DNA of 64,000 bases from Atlantibacter subterraneus (GCF_007570865.1 NZ_VLPS01000001.1:744001-808000); one strand, 5' to 3'; positions 52,579 through 60,080 are shown, counted from the stretch's first letter. Numbers and translations are program-made. Notes: generated by a model from the sequence alone, not told the origin.

Positions 52579-53444
52579 ACTGGAAACATAATGCATTAGC
52601 TCACGATCTGGCTGAGAACCTGCGGCAGAACACTGCGCGGATTGTATGGGAAGATATGCAGCTCGGTCCGAGCGGTACAGCGCGCCCGGATGTTTACGCG
52701 ATCCCATGCTCATTCAGCAAATTTTGCCCGGTTGTTTACGAAATCAAAGTCAGCGTTTCCGACTTCCGCGCCGACGTCACTGCCGGTAAATACACGAAAT
52801 ATTTTGCGTACGCCAGCGCGGTAGTCTTTGCGGTTCCCGAGGGAATGCTGAAAAAGTCTGATATCCCGGAGGGCTGTGGATTGATGGTTCGTAAAGAGAG
52901 CGGATGGCATACCCTGAAAGGCCCGACCATGCGATCACTCGACAATCTCCCGCGCGATGCCTGGATAAAGCTGGTCATCGACGGTATCCGCCGCGAAACC
53001 GAGCGTACCCGGCTTATGATGCGCAGTGCTCCTGTGTATGTTGATGAAAGACGGCTGGCGCAGCGACATGGCAATGAGATTGCAAGCTTGGTATCGCAGG
53101 CTTACAACGCTAAAGCTCGCCTCGAATCGGCTATTCAAAATCAGGAAAAGCGCCGTGCTGAAGTTTTCCAGCAGACAGAGCAGGAAGCTCGCTGGCAGCG
53201 CGAGCAAATGGAGCGACAGGCTGAAAGCCTTAATTCGGCTCAGGCAGACCTGGCTGAAGTGCTGGGTTTACCCGCTGACGCAACGGTTTATCAGCTGACG
53301 CGAGCAATCAACGAGGCCAGTTACAGGCTGGCGCAGGATTCGGAGATTCAGCGTCTGCGTGGATTATTCAGCAGGCTGGAGGATTTGCTGGTCAGCGCCA
53401 ACCAGAAGCTGCCGGGTGAGCCGGTTAATGCGGGTGCGGCATGA
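52575..53444 (+). CDS. MmcB-like PD-(D/E)xK nuclease protein
   Basis: Protein of 289 residues, GTG start at 52575 overlapping the previous stop, with AAGGAGG upstream. N-terminal nuclease-like domain has the Asp of GTARPDVYAIP, then YEIKVSVSDFRADVTAGKYT, which gives the E-x-K pair, and YFAYASAVVFAVPEG. It resembles the DNA-repair-associated MmcB family. A coiled-coil follows (residues 165-225) and a short C-terminal domain. It may process DNA ends or restrict competing DNA during phage growth. Confidence 0.7.
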   Translation: MNWKHNALAHDLAENLRQNTARIVWEDMQLGPSGTARPDVYAIPCSFSKFCPVVYEIKVSVSDFRADVTAGKYTKYFAYASAVVFAVPEGMLKKSDIPEGCGLMVRKESGWHTLKGPTMRSLDNLPRDAWIKLVIDGIRRETERTRLMMRSAPVYVDERRLAQRHGNEIASLVSQAYNAKARLESAIQNQEKRRAEVFQQTEQEARWQREQMERQAESLNSAQADLAEVLGLPADATVYQLTRAINEASYRLAQDSEIQRLRGLFSRLEDLLVSANQKLPGEPVNAGAA

Positions 53445-53656
53445 CTGAGCCTGATAATTTATTGCAGTACGCAACACACCGCATTGTTGAACTGGAAAGC
53501 ATGCTGCTGGTGGATGTGCCGGAAACCGTCTGGCCCGCTGAAGTCGGTATGGTCTATTCACAGGTAGAAAGCGCCGGTGATCTGCCGGCGCATCACCAGC
53601 GTCGCCTGAAACATCACATCAATCGTATGTGGCTTAAGAAAATGATATCTCGATAA
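53441..53656 (+). CDS. Small phage protein (71 aa)
   Basis: Overlaps the preceding stop (ATGA). Protein ATHRIVELESMLLVD followed by a basic C-terminus (HHQRRLKHHINRMWLKK). Family not recognised; last gene of this rightward block before a terminator. Confidence 0.65.
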   Translation: MTEPDNLLQYATHRIVELESMLLVDVPETVWPAEVGMVYSQVESAGDLPAHHQRRLKHHINRMWLKKMISR

Positions 53657-53680
53657 TTCATACTTTTCTTTTAAAAATTT

Positions 53681-53706
53681 AGCCCTCGTTCTATGAGGGC
53701 TTGTTA
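53681..53706 (+). terminator. Terminator after the early block
   Basis: GCCCTC-GTTCTAT-GAGGGC followed by TTGTT. It separates the rightward operon from the convergent HEPN-type gene. Confidence 0.75.
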
Positions 53707-53715
53707 TAAAAAGTA

Positions 53716-54303
53716 TTACTTTTTGAGAAAATAGTATCCAGCAGCTAATGCACCAATGGCGGCAACGAGAGCACCTTCAGCAGGGGATATAGTAAGTGTT
53801 TCAAGTTTAATGGTGCTTTTACAATCCGCATTATCTGTATTTGGTTTTGGTTGTGTGTATTCTGAATTTTCTTTCTCTCTTTTCATTTCGGCCTGTTTGA
53901 CGTTTTCAACAATTTCTTCAACAGTTGGTCCATTTGGAAGAATTTTTTTTAGTTCACTCATCGAACGCTCAAGTTGTTTCATCATTGTATCTAAGTCGTC
54001 TATTGAGCATTCTTCAGCATCGCAATTGGGACGACTGGCGTACTCAAATTTGGACCCTTCTAGGTATGAAATCGCATCGAGGGAAAATATCTCAAATTTG
54101 CTAAACTCTTTTGGGCTACATATATAAGCTTCATGAATCATTTTGTTGCGAAGATGTGTAATAAATGCAAGTTTTTTGACAATTGAATCAGTGAGCCTCC
54201 AGTTAATAGAAGTACTTAGTTCTTTGAGGCCATTGCCTTCCGCGCCTCTTGCGCGCAGTAGTTTTTCGATTTTTGCGCAATTTTTAACGACTGTTTCAAG
54301 CAT
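53716..54303 (-). CDS. HEPN-motif protein with C-terminal membrane anchor (cargo gene)
   Basis: Protein of 195 residues read against the surrounding phage genes, with AGAGG before its ATG. Helical N-terminal domain with ITHLRNKMIHEAY: the R-N-x3-H (R52, H57) signature of HEPN ribonucleases. A coiled segment (IDDLDTMMKQLERSMSELKK) and a polar linker follow, then one hydrophobic helix near the C-terminus (GALVAAIGALAAGYYF) ending in LKK, i.e. a tail anchor. The gene is AT-rich against its neighbours. I infer a moron gene acting in phage exclusion or abortive infection; no family name is certain. Confidence 0.7.
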   Translation of the reverse strand: MLETVVKNCAKIEKLLRARGAEGNGLKELSTSINWRLTDSIVKKLAFITHLRNKMIHEAYICSPKEFSKFEIFSLDAISYLEGSKFEYASRPNCDAEECSIDDLDTMMKQLERSMSELKKILPNGPTVEEIVENVKQAEMKREKENSEYTQPKPNTDNADCKSTIKLETLTISPAEGALVAAIGALAAGYYFLKK

Positions 54304-54320
54304 GCATTACCTCTGCTATG

Positions 54321-54334
54321 TAAGGTTAACCTTA
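54321..54334. promoter_or_regulatory. Perfect palindrome upstream of the HEPN-type gene
   Basis: TAAGGTTAACCTTA, a 14-base perfect palindrome, 18 bases before the start. Read leftwards it follows a TATAAG -10-like sequence, so a repressor bound there would block the promoter. Confidence 0.5.
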
Positions 54335-54521
54335 TATTTTTGCATGTAATTCATACCCATATCAACTACAAAAAAGTGGGTTGTTTTATGCCACTTCAAA
54401 AGTCAAGTATGGCACTTGCTGCGGCAACGCGTTACCGCCGCCGTTTGCTGAGGCGCTGGTAAGAGCAAATCTCCCTGAATTGTGCCGCATCAGTGAAGAG
54501 GCGGCCTGAGAGTTAAACCCG

Positions 54522-54546
54522 AAGCCACTAAAACAGTGGCTTTTTT
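54522..54546 (+). terminator. Terminator upstream of the dinI-like gene
   Basis: AAGCCACT-AAAAC-AGTGGCTTTTTT. It follows a short stretch (54388-54520) without a convincing gene. Confidence 0.85.
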
Positions 54547-54633
54547 ATTCAATGGGTTACACCAACTTAACTTTTCAAACCTGCGTCGCAATTTGCGCGC
54601 TTATCAAGTTGATCAATCTCCCGTATGGGTGTA

Positions 54634-54649
54634 CTGTTTATTTATACAG
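54634..54649. promoter_or_regulatory. LexA (SOS) box
   Basis: CTG-TTTATTTATA-CAG, the CTG-N10-CAG form within TACTG...CAGTG. It lies 23 bases before the dinI-like ATG. Confidence 0.85.
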
Positions 54650-54671
54650 TGTTTTTATGAGAGGGATGATC

Positions 54672-54896
54672 ATGAAGGTTGAAGTCACTATCGAACGTAC
54701 AAAAAAACTGCCTGATGGCGCGATCCCGGCGCTGGAAAACGAGCTTTTAAAACGATTAAACAAACGCTTCGAAGGGTGCAAGCTCACCGTTCGCCGGGCA
54801 CCTAATGACGGGCTCAGTGTTATCGGAGGCGATAAAGACGAGGTTGCTAATATTCTGCAGGAAACCTGGGAAAGTGCTGACGAGTGGTTCTACTGA
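54672..54896 (+). CDS. DinI-family protein
   Basis: Protein of 74 residues, ATG at 54672 with GAGGG upstream. DinI signature: MKVEVTIERTKKLPDG, ALENELLKRLNKRF and the acidic C-terminal DEVANILQETWESADEW helix that mimics DNA for RecA binding. SOS-controlled by the LexA box upstream. It probably slows RecA filament loss or limits RecA coprotease during induction of the prophage. Confidence 0.92.
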   Translation: MKVEVTIERTKKLPDGAIPALENELLKRLNKRFEGCKLTVRRAPNDGLSVIGGDKDEVANILQETWESADEWFY

Positions 54897-55000
54897 GTGT
54901 TTTTTATTGCAGCCTGCAGTCCTTTGACAAATCACAAATCATCCATGCGCGGCTGCTGATTTTTCGTCAATTGCGTCTGTATGTCGCTCAGGGGGATTTT

Positions 55001-55192
55001 GTGGATTTAGACATCGCCGAAGCGGTAGACATAATCAGACAGGGAGGCCGGTTCGTTGTCAATTGTGAAGAGGGACGGATCACGAGCCTGGAAAGGGTAC
55101 GTGAAAAGCAGCACCTGCTCACTATGAGTGAATTTTTGGAAATGGCTGTCGAGGCTGGTTTTATTGACCTTCGCAAGCCGAGACTGCCATAA
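55001..55192 (+). CDS. Small phage protein with GTG start (63 aa)
   Basis: The GTG at 55001 has GGGGGA five bases upstream; a frame open from 54884 has no ribosome site and runs through dinI. The product is DLDIAEAVDIIRQGGRFVVN, then TMSEFLEMAVEAGFIDLRK. Unknown function; directly precedes the DUF1367 gene. Confidence 0.65.
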   Translation: MDLDIAEAVDIIRQGGRFVVNCEEGRITSLERVREKQHLLTMSEFLEMAVEAGFIDLRKPRLP

Positions 55193-55249
55193 TCTACTTT
55201 CCGCCTGAACAGCGGAATCGGAGCAGCAAAGCGCCACGGAGTGAACACC

Positions 55250-55849
55250 ATGGCGCACTTGCAATTAATCAAGCAATCATCTGGAATCCTGATCCCGGCT
55301 ACGCCTGAGACCAGCGATTTTCTGCATTCAAAATGTAAGCTCGGGGCCATACTGGCCGCTGACTTTAAACAGGTTCGAAACCCCGCCTTTCACCGTAAGT
55401 TCTTCGCGCTACTTAATCTGGGCTTTGATTACTGGGAGCCTGCCGGCGGCGCCATCTCGTCCAACGAACGCAAACTTGTTAACGGTTACGCCAGATACCT
55501 TGCCGCCTTTGGCGGGAACGAAAGCGCGCTAATGGATGCCGCTGAGCAGTACCTGGAACAGGTAGCCAGCCGCCGCATTACCAACGGCATCAGCCTCTGC
55601 AAATCTTTCGATGCCTATCGTGCCTGGGTAACCATTGAGGCCGGGCATTTCGACACTATCCAGTTGCCTGACGGCACCCTCCGTAAACACCCCCGAAGCA
55701 TTTCATTTGCCAGCATGGACGAGACCGAGTTCCAGCAGCTCTACCGGGCCGCGCTGGATGTGCTGTGGCGCTGGATCCTGTCCCGCGTGTTTCGCGACCA
55801 GCGTGAGGCCGAGAACGCCGCCGCGCAACTGATGAATTTTGCGGGGTGA
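55250..55849 (+). CDS. DUF1367 phage protein
   Basis: Protein of 199 residues beginning MAHLQLIKQSSGILIPATPE, the recognised start of the DUF1367 family; followed by NPAFHRKFFALLNLGFDYWE and NGISLCKSFDAYRAW. It takes the place of ninB in this nin region. Function unknown, thought to be linked to recombination. Confidence 0.88.
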   Translation: MAHLQLIKQSSGILIPATPETSDFLHSKCKLGAILAADFKQVRNPAFHRKFFALLNLGFDYWEPAGGAISSNERKLVNGYARYLAAFGGNESALMDAAEQYLEQVASRRITNGISLCKSFDAYRAWVTIEAGHFDTIQLPDGTLRKHPRSISFASMDETEFQQLYRAALDVLWRWILSRVFRDQREAENAAAQLMNFAG

Positions 55850-55851
55850 AT

Positions 55852-56451
55852 ATGGCTAAAAAACCTCGTCGAAAATGCATCCACTGCAGGGAGTGGTTTC
55901 ACCCGGTACGGAACGAGCAGGTCGTTTGCTCATTCGAATGCGCCAGCGCTGTAGGCAAAGAGCAGACCGCAAAGAACCAGGCCGATGCTATGCGTGCTGA
56001 GAAGAAGCGCCAGCGCGAAGAGGAGAAAGAGCAGCGTGCACGCCAGGCGGAACGGCGAAAGGCAGTTAAGCCGCTCAGCTATTTCATCAGACAGGCCCAG
56101 CAGGCTTTTAACGAATTCATCCGGTGCCGCGATCGACACCTCCCGTGCATCAGCTGCGGGCGGTATCACGACGGTCAGTATCATGCCGGCCACTTCCGCA
56201 CGACCGGGGCGAATCCGGAATTGCGCTTCAACGAAGACAACTGCCATCGGCAGTGTGCCCCCTGCAATAACCACCTGTCAGGAAATCTTATCAACTATCG
56301 CCCGGCGCTCATCCTGAAGATAGGGCAGGCGCGCTTTGATGCACTGATGGGGCAGCACGAATTGCCGAAGTGGGGTCGTGACGACTACAACCGTATCCGC
56401 GATGAGTACCGCGCAAAGCTCAAAGAACTGAAACAGCAGGAGTCCGCATGA
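55852..56451 (+). CDS. ninG: Recombination protein NinG (Rap)
   Basis: Protein of 199 residues. N-terminal zinc finger (KCIHCREWFHPVRNE, CSFEC), charged helix, then a nuclease-like C-terminal domain with CISCGRYHDGQYHAGHFR and NCHRQCAPCNNHLSGN, an HNH-like/zinc arrangement. In lambda this is the Rap/NinG Holliday-junction endonuclease. Starts a chain of four-base overlapping genes leading to Q. Confidence 0.93.
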   Translation: MAKKPRRKCIHCREWFHPVRNEQVVCSFECASAVGKEQTAKNQADAMRAEKKRQREEEKEQRARQAERRKAVKPLSYFIRQAQQAFNEFIRCRDRHLPCISCGRYHDGQYHAGHFRTTGANPELRFNEDNCHRQCAPCNNHLSGNLINYRPALILKIGQARFDALMGQHELPKWGRDDYNRIRDEYRAKLKELKQQESA

Positions 56452-56543
56452 CTATCGAAAATTATTACCAGATCGGCTGGGCCGCCCTGCTGGCGTTCGG
56501 CTACGCACGGGACTGGTTCGCAACGAGAGAGGGAAAACGGTGA
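56448..56543 (+). CDS. Very small phage protein (31 aa)
   Basis: ATG overlaps the ninG stop (ATGA) and its stop overlaps the next GTG. Product MTIENYYQIGWAALLAFGYA then RDWFATREGKR: one short hydrophobic segment with a basic end. Overlap in a chain supports translation; function unknown. Confidence 0.55.
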   Translation: MTIENYYQIGWAALLAFGYARDWFATREGKR

Positions 56544-56677
56544 GATTTGAAAACTACTTTGCCGATCATCTACGGCTGCGCTGGAAACGTCTTCGCATCT
56601 GCCGCTTTCGCGGTTCGGTGTTAACGGATTACCGAATTCTAAAAAACTATATCAAAACAATGAGGATTGCCGGATGA
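56540..56677 (+). CDS. Very small basic phage protein (45 aa)
   Basis: GTG start overlapping the previous stop (GTGA), and its own stop overlaps the Q start (ATGA). Highly basic product (RLRWKRLRICRFRG, then RILKNYIKTM), so perhaps nucleic-acid binding. Position resembles the small nin genes of lambda. Function unknown. Confidence 0.5.
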   Translation: MRFENYFADHLRLRWKRLRICRFRGSVLTDYRILKNYIKTMRIAG

Positions 56678-57471
56678 ACCTGGAGTCATTACCGAAGTAC
56701 TTTGCGCCGAAATCAATGGTTCCCGGCACCGTTTCATGTGGGACGAGCGGCGACGCACTTTCAATAACCGATGTGATGGCCGCGCTGGGCCTGGCGAATT
56801 CAAAAGCATCTGTCGGTATCGAACTGTATCTCGCCAAAGCAGGGGTGCTGGCACCGGATAACATCATTGCGTTTTTAACCCGACTGGCAGAACGGCGCGC
56901 CAGCCGTAACCAGTCGCTTCAGAAAATGACGGCAGCAGAGCGAGAAAACTTCCTGCGAATTCTGGCTGGTTTTGTATTCCGCGACTATTCACTGAGCGCG
57001 GCAAGTCTGGTGACATGCCAGAGCTGTGCTGGGGAGGGGTTTATTGATGCAGAGGTCTTTACCAACAAGGTTACCTGGCCTGACGGCAAACCGCCGAAGT
57101 GGGTGAGGACCACAAAAGGGATCTCACCTTCCGACTGGGAAGAATGGAAACCGGTACGCGAACAGGTGCGGGTGATTTGCCAGCCCTGTAACGGGAAAGG
57201 AAAGGTGAAGAACGAATGCCGTTGCCGTGGACGTGGCGAAGTGCTCGATAAAAAGAAATCACAGCTACAGGGGGTGCCGGTTTACAAACAGTGCCCCAGA
57301 TGCAAAGGGCGCGGCTTCCCCCGGCTTAAAGATACGGAGGTATTTAAGGCGCTCGGAGTAACAGAAACCACCTGGCGGCGAAACTATAAATTGTTGTTCG
57401 ATCGACTCGTTGAGCAGTGTCACATTGAGGAATCGCTCGCACAAAGTGTTTTAAGCAGGGTGACGCATTAA
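56674..57471 (+). CDS. Q: Late antiterminator Q (82-type)
   Basis: Protein of 265 residues. Central zinc region with CQSCAGEG, CQPCNGKG, CRCRGRG and CPRCKGRG (CxxC knuckles), then KALGVTETTWRRNYKLLFDRL. This is the Q form of phage 82 and similar prophages. It binds at the late promoter and lets RNA polymerase read through leader terminators into lysis and head genes. The promoter and terminator it would act on lie immediately downstream. Confidence 0.92.
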   Translation: MNLESLPKYFAPKSMVPGTVSCGTSGDALSITDVMAALGLANSKASVGIELYLAKAGVLAPDNIIAFLTRLAERRASRNQSLQKMTAAERENFLRILAGFVFRDYSLSAASLVTCQSCAGEGFIDAEVFTNKVTWPDGKPPKWVRTTKGISPSDWEEWKPVREQVRVICQPCNGKGKVKNECRCRGRGEVLDKKKSQLQGVPVYKQCPRCKGRGFPRLKDTEVFKALGVTETTWRRNYKLLFDRLVEQCHIEESLAQSVLSRVTH

Positions 57472-57480
57472 ATTAGCATG

Positions 57481-57509
57481 TTGCAAACGTGGCGGAATTT
57501 GGCTAATCT
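57481..57509 (+). promoter_or_regulatory. Late promoter pR'-like
   Basis: TTGCAA, 17-base spacer, TAATCT, starting ten bases after the Q stop. The predicted start is about 57516. The position right after Q fits the Q-dependent late promoter. Confidence 0.75.
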
Positions 57510-57557
57510 CGTCTCAACGATGGGATATTACGCCCGTGACGTTAACCAGATTAAGAA

Positions 57558-57579
57558 CCTCGCTGCGGCGGGGTTTTTT
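57558..57579 (+). terminator. Leader terminator tR'-like
   Basis: CCTCGC-TGCG-GCGGGG followed by TTTTTT, about 45-60 bases into the late transcript; would be passed only with Q. Confidence 0.75.
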
Positions 57580-57884
57580 ACTTTATGGACTCCCTACGCT
57601 AATAAGACAAAGTGCGGGGAGTGACGCGGAACCCATTTTGCCGGTTTGTGATCATGTCTGCAGAGTGGCTAAATATGAACTATCAGAGTTGAAATCATCG
57701 AAGCGGGCACTACGATTAAAGAGCATTCTTTGACAGTCATTAAAATAAAAAATGATGGCGAATCCCCCTGAGCGGAGGGGCATTACTGGATAATCTGTAA
57801 TTGATTAAGCATGCGAAACGATGCATCCAGTCAGCGTTTCACCGGGAGGCACCTGGCGCCGTCGAGAGATGTTCTACCTGATAT

Positions 57885-57913
57885 GACCTGTTCGTCCGAG
57901 CAGGTCTTTTTTT
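57885..57913 (+). terminator. Second terminator in the late leader
   Basis: GACCTG-TTCGTCCGAG-CAGGTC followed by seven T. It may define the 3' end of a leader-derived RNA. Confidence 0.8.
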
Positions 57914-58085
57914 ATGTGCTGATGGCGCAGAAATATCAGAGAGGGGTTTTTCTGCAGTGCATCCAGGGCTTTGATCCACGCGAGCGTTTATGACTATCAG
58001 CTCGGTTGCTTTTCGAGCAGCATAATTTCGTAAAATTTGATAAAGATTTTTTATTTAGGTATTTCTTATTAATTGATAAGTTTTT

Positions 58086-58104
58086 ATAGATAAAAACTAT
58101 CTAT
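58086..58104. promoter_or_regulatory. Inverted repeat ATAGATA-N5-TATCTAT
   Basis: Perfect 7-base arms with AAAAC centre, 51 bases before the next gene, in an AT-rich stretch. Operator-like; no known binder. Confidence 0.35.
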
Positions 58105-58154
58105 TCATGGGATAAGTGCTAGGCTCAGGTACCTATCCTTTATCAGGCATTCCA

Positions 58155-58415
58155 ATGCGAACTCCCCGTACCTTCTATCCAATTCCGATGCTTATCAAGC
58201 ACATCCAGCCATCCGGACTGGAAAAACTTTATCCAGTTCTGGTCTCTGATGTAACAGACTCTGAGGGTACCCGTTATGCAAGGTACATGAATGGAGCCGA
58301 AGTACGTATGTCAGAGTTACGCTTTATACAGCTAGAGTTTGCCCAGGCGGATCTTCCCAACCTTGCGGCAACACCTCTTCCGGAAGAGGTTATTAAGCGC
58401 GATATGCTGCACTGA
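58155..58415 (+). CDS. Phage hypothetical protein (86 aa)
   Basis: ATG 58155 with CAGG upstream; an alternative GTG at 58116 is less likely. Soluble product (MRTPRTFYPIPMLIKHIQPS, then RYMNGAEVRMSELRFIQLEF). Not recognised. Stands alone in the late leader before the lysis genes. Confidence 0.65.
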   Translation: MRTPRTFYPIPMLIKHIQPSGLEKLYPVLVSDVTDSEGTRYARYMNGAEVRMSELRFIQLEFAQADLPNLAATPLPEEVIKRDMLH

Positions 58416-58548
58416 CCGCTTTGCTAAACAGAAGTTAATTAGCAGGTTTGTATTTAGTATTTAATCGATCACTCTCACGCTTCTGATTAGCAATGCTTAC
58501 CTATAATTCCAGCGTCTGGCTGTTGTGAACGTTACTTCAGGAGGCAGG

Positions 58549-58740
58549 ATGGAAGAGGGGTTCTACTGGGTTCTTTATGCCGGGAAAAAGCTGATCGCTT
58601 ATTACTCCCATGAAGAGGCCCGGGATTACGTGACCGGTAAAAAGATTCGTGGAGTCTGGCATTTTGCTAATGCGGATGAAGCTGTTGCGATTGATGGCGA
58701 AGCTAAAGTACTTGAAGGCCCATTACATCCACCAGCGTAA
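58549..58740 (+). CDS. Phage hypothetical protein (63 aa)
   Basis: ATG 58549 with AGGAGG four bases before the start region; TATAAT at 58502-58507 may be its -10. Product EEGFYWVLYAGKKLIAYYSH, ending EGPLHPPA, looks like a small single-domain protein. Followed by a terminator, so it is a separate unit. Family not recognised. Confidence 0.65.
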   Translation: MEEGFYWVLYAGKKLIAYYSHEEARDYVTGKKIRGVWHFANADEAVAIDGEAKVLEGPLHPPA

Positions 58741-58765
58741 GATATCGAATATTCAAACTTCAAAC

Positions 58766-58790
58766 AGGCTGCCTTCGGGCGGCCTTTTTT
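58766..58790 (+). terminator. Terminator before the lysis genes
   Basis: GGCTGCC-TTCG-GGCGGCC followed by six T; late transcription must cross it, consistent with Q control. Confidence 0.85.
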
Positions 58791-58895
58791 ATTTTCAGGC
58801 CCGGACAATCAACCCCCATCACGCCCTAAACCGAGTGTCCGTGGCCTGAACCTTCGACTACTCACAGCACCCGCACAAATAGCGAGGTGACGAGC

Positions 58896-59195
58896 ATGTA
58901 CCGTATGAATACAAGCAATGGATTCTGGTCATATTTCTGGAGCGCCATAACAGGGTTTCTGTCCATGCTGACATTACAGGACACACTGTTTGCACTGGGC
59001 GCGGTGGTGACCGCGTTATTTACTTGGTTGACTTATCGCTCCAATAACAGGCGCAACATGGCAGTTATTGAAGAGGAGCGTAAGCGTACCGATATCCTCA
59101 AAACCGCATATGCCCGTGGTGACGTTAACAGCATTCCTGAAGCGGCAAAAATCGTTCAGGACATCGACGCGGTAATGCAACCGCAGGATAAATAA
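58896..59195 (+). CDS. Pinholin-type holin with dual-start motif
   Basis: Protein of 99 residues from ATG 58896. Two predicted membrane helices (FWSYFWSAITGFLSMLTL and FALGAVVTALFTWLTY) and a charged tail (RSNNRRNMAVIEEERKR), as in phage 21 S. The N-terminus M-Y-R-M has a second ATG at 58905, three codons later, separated by an arginine: the holin/antiholin dual-start arrangement. The next gene is a SAR endolysin, which pairs with pinholins. It lets SAR endolysin refold by depolarising the membrane. Confidence 0.82.
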   Translation: MYRMNTSNGFWSYFWSAITGFLSMLTLQDTLFALGAVVTALFTWLTYRSNNRRNMAVIEEERKRTDILKTAYARGDVNSIPEAAKIVQDIDAVMQPQDK

Positions 59196-59196
59196 A

Positions 59197-59733
59197 ATGG
59201 CATCGAGAAATAAGCTTAGCGCCGCTGTGCTTGGACTTATTCTGGCCGGTGCGTCTGCCCCTGTGATCCTCGATCAGTTCCTCGACGAGAAAGAAGGCAG
59301 CAGCCTTATTGCCTACCGCGATGGTTCAGGAATCTGGACAATTTGCCGTGGCGCTACGCAGGTGGATGGGAAGTCAGTGCGACAGGGAATGAAGTTAACG
59401 CAGGCTAAATGTGACCAGGTAAATGCTGTTGAGCGCGACAAAGCGCTGGCGTGGGTGGAAAGAAATATTAGCGTTCCACTGACCGAGCCACAGAAAGCCG
59501 GTATCGCTTCCTTCTGTCCGTATAACGTTGGTCCGGGCAAATGCTTCCCGTCGACGTTCTACAAGCGCATTAATGCTGGTGACCGTAAAGGAGCGTGCGA
59601 AGCCATTCGCTGGTGGATCCGCGACGGCGGGAAAGACTGCCGCTTAACTAAAGGTCAGAAGAACGGCTGTTACGGGCAAGTGGAGCGACGGGATCAGGAA
59701 AGCGCCCTGGCGTGCTGGGGACTCGATAAATGA
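59197..59733 (+). CDS. SAR endolysin (lysozyme)
   Basis: Protein of 178 residues. The N-terminal weakly hydrophobic segment (LSAAVLGLILAGASAPVIL) is a signal-anchor-release helix. Catalytic triad E33, D42, T48 in KEG...YRDGSGIWTI follows the E-8-D-5-T spacing of the T4/P21 R lysozyme family. It cleaves murein after release from the membrane. Several cysteines may control activation. Its stop overlaps the Rz start. Confidence 0.93.
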   Translation: MASRNKLSAAVLGLILAGASAPVILDQFLDEKEGSSLIAYRDGSGIWTICRGATQVDGKSVRQGMKLTQAKCDQVNAVERDKALAWVERNISVPLTEPQKAGIASFCPYNVGPGKCFPSTFYKRINAGDRKGACEAIRWWIRDGGKDCRLTKGQKNGCYGQVERRDQESALACWGLDK

Positions 59734-60080
59734 AGATCCGCTACGTGATTGGTCTATGTGCCGTGCTCTGTTGTATCACAGGCCTGCTCAGTTGGCGCTT
59801 CGGCTGGAGCGCTCACGCAGATCACATTAACACGCTCGCCGCCGATAAGCGCGCCAAAGCAGAAAAGGCTATTCAGCCTGTTGAGCGGAAAGCGGCTCAG
59901 GCCATCGATGAAGGCAAGGTCATCTACCGAACCATAACCCGCGACGTGGTGAAATATGTTCAGTCTCCGGATCGTACCAGGTGTGATTTTGATGATGAGT
60001 CTGTGCGGCTGCGCCAGCGTGCCATCGACGCTGCCAACTCCATCAGCGGATTTGATGCAGGAACCGTGCAGGGCAAGTAA
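59730..60080 (+). CDS. Rz: i-spanin Rz
   Basis: Protein of 116 residues. One N-terminal membrane helix (YVIGLCAVLCCITGLLS), then a charged periplasmic coiled coil (LAADKRAKAEKAIQPVE). It spans to the outer-membrane partner Rz1, encoded in another frame within its own gene, and fuses the membranes in the last lysis step. Confidence 0.88.
   Translation: MKIRYVIGLCAVLCCITGLLSWRFGWSAHADHINTLAADKRAKAEKAIQPVERKAAQAIDEGKVIYRTITRDVVKYVQSPDRTRCDFDDESVRLRQRAIDAANSISGFDAGTVQGK

Larger units (their letters stand above)
57472..58154. other. Late-promoter leader region (683 bases, no convincing gene)
   Basis: Holds the late promoter, its leader terminator, a second strong terminator at 57885-57913 and a 7-5-7 palindrome at 58086-58104. 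A 60-codon frame at 57811-57993 crosses the second terminator and is not believed. Confidence 0.6.

Noticed and set aside
54388-54462. 24-codon frame (MPLQKSSMALAAATRYRRRL...)
   Set aside because: Short, no ribosome site and followed by a terminator; may be a gene remnant but nothing supports it.
54884-55000. Longer form of the 63-aa gene from GTG 54884
   Set aside because: No ribosome site and overlaps dinI; GTG 55001 with GGGGGA upstream is better.
57811-57993. 60-codon frame in the late leader
   Set aside because: Crosses a strong terminator and has no ribosome site.
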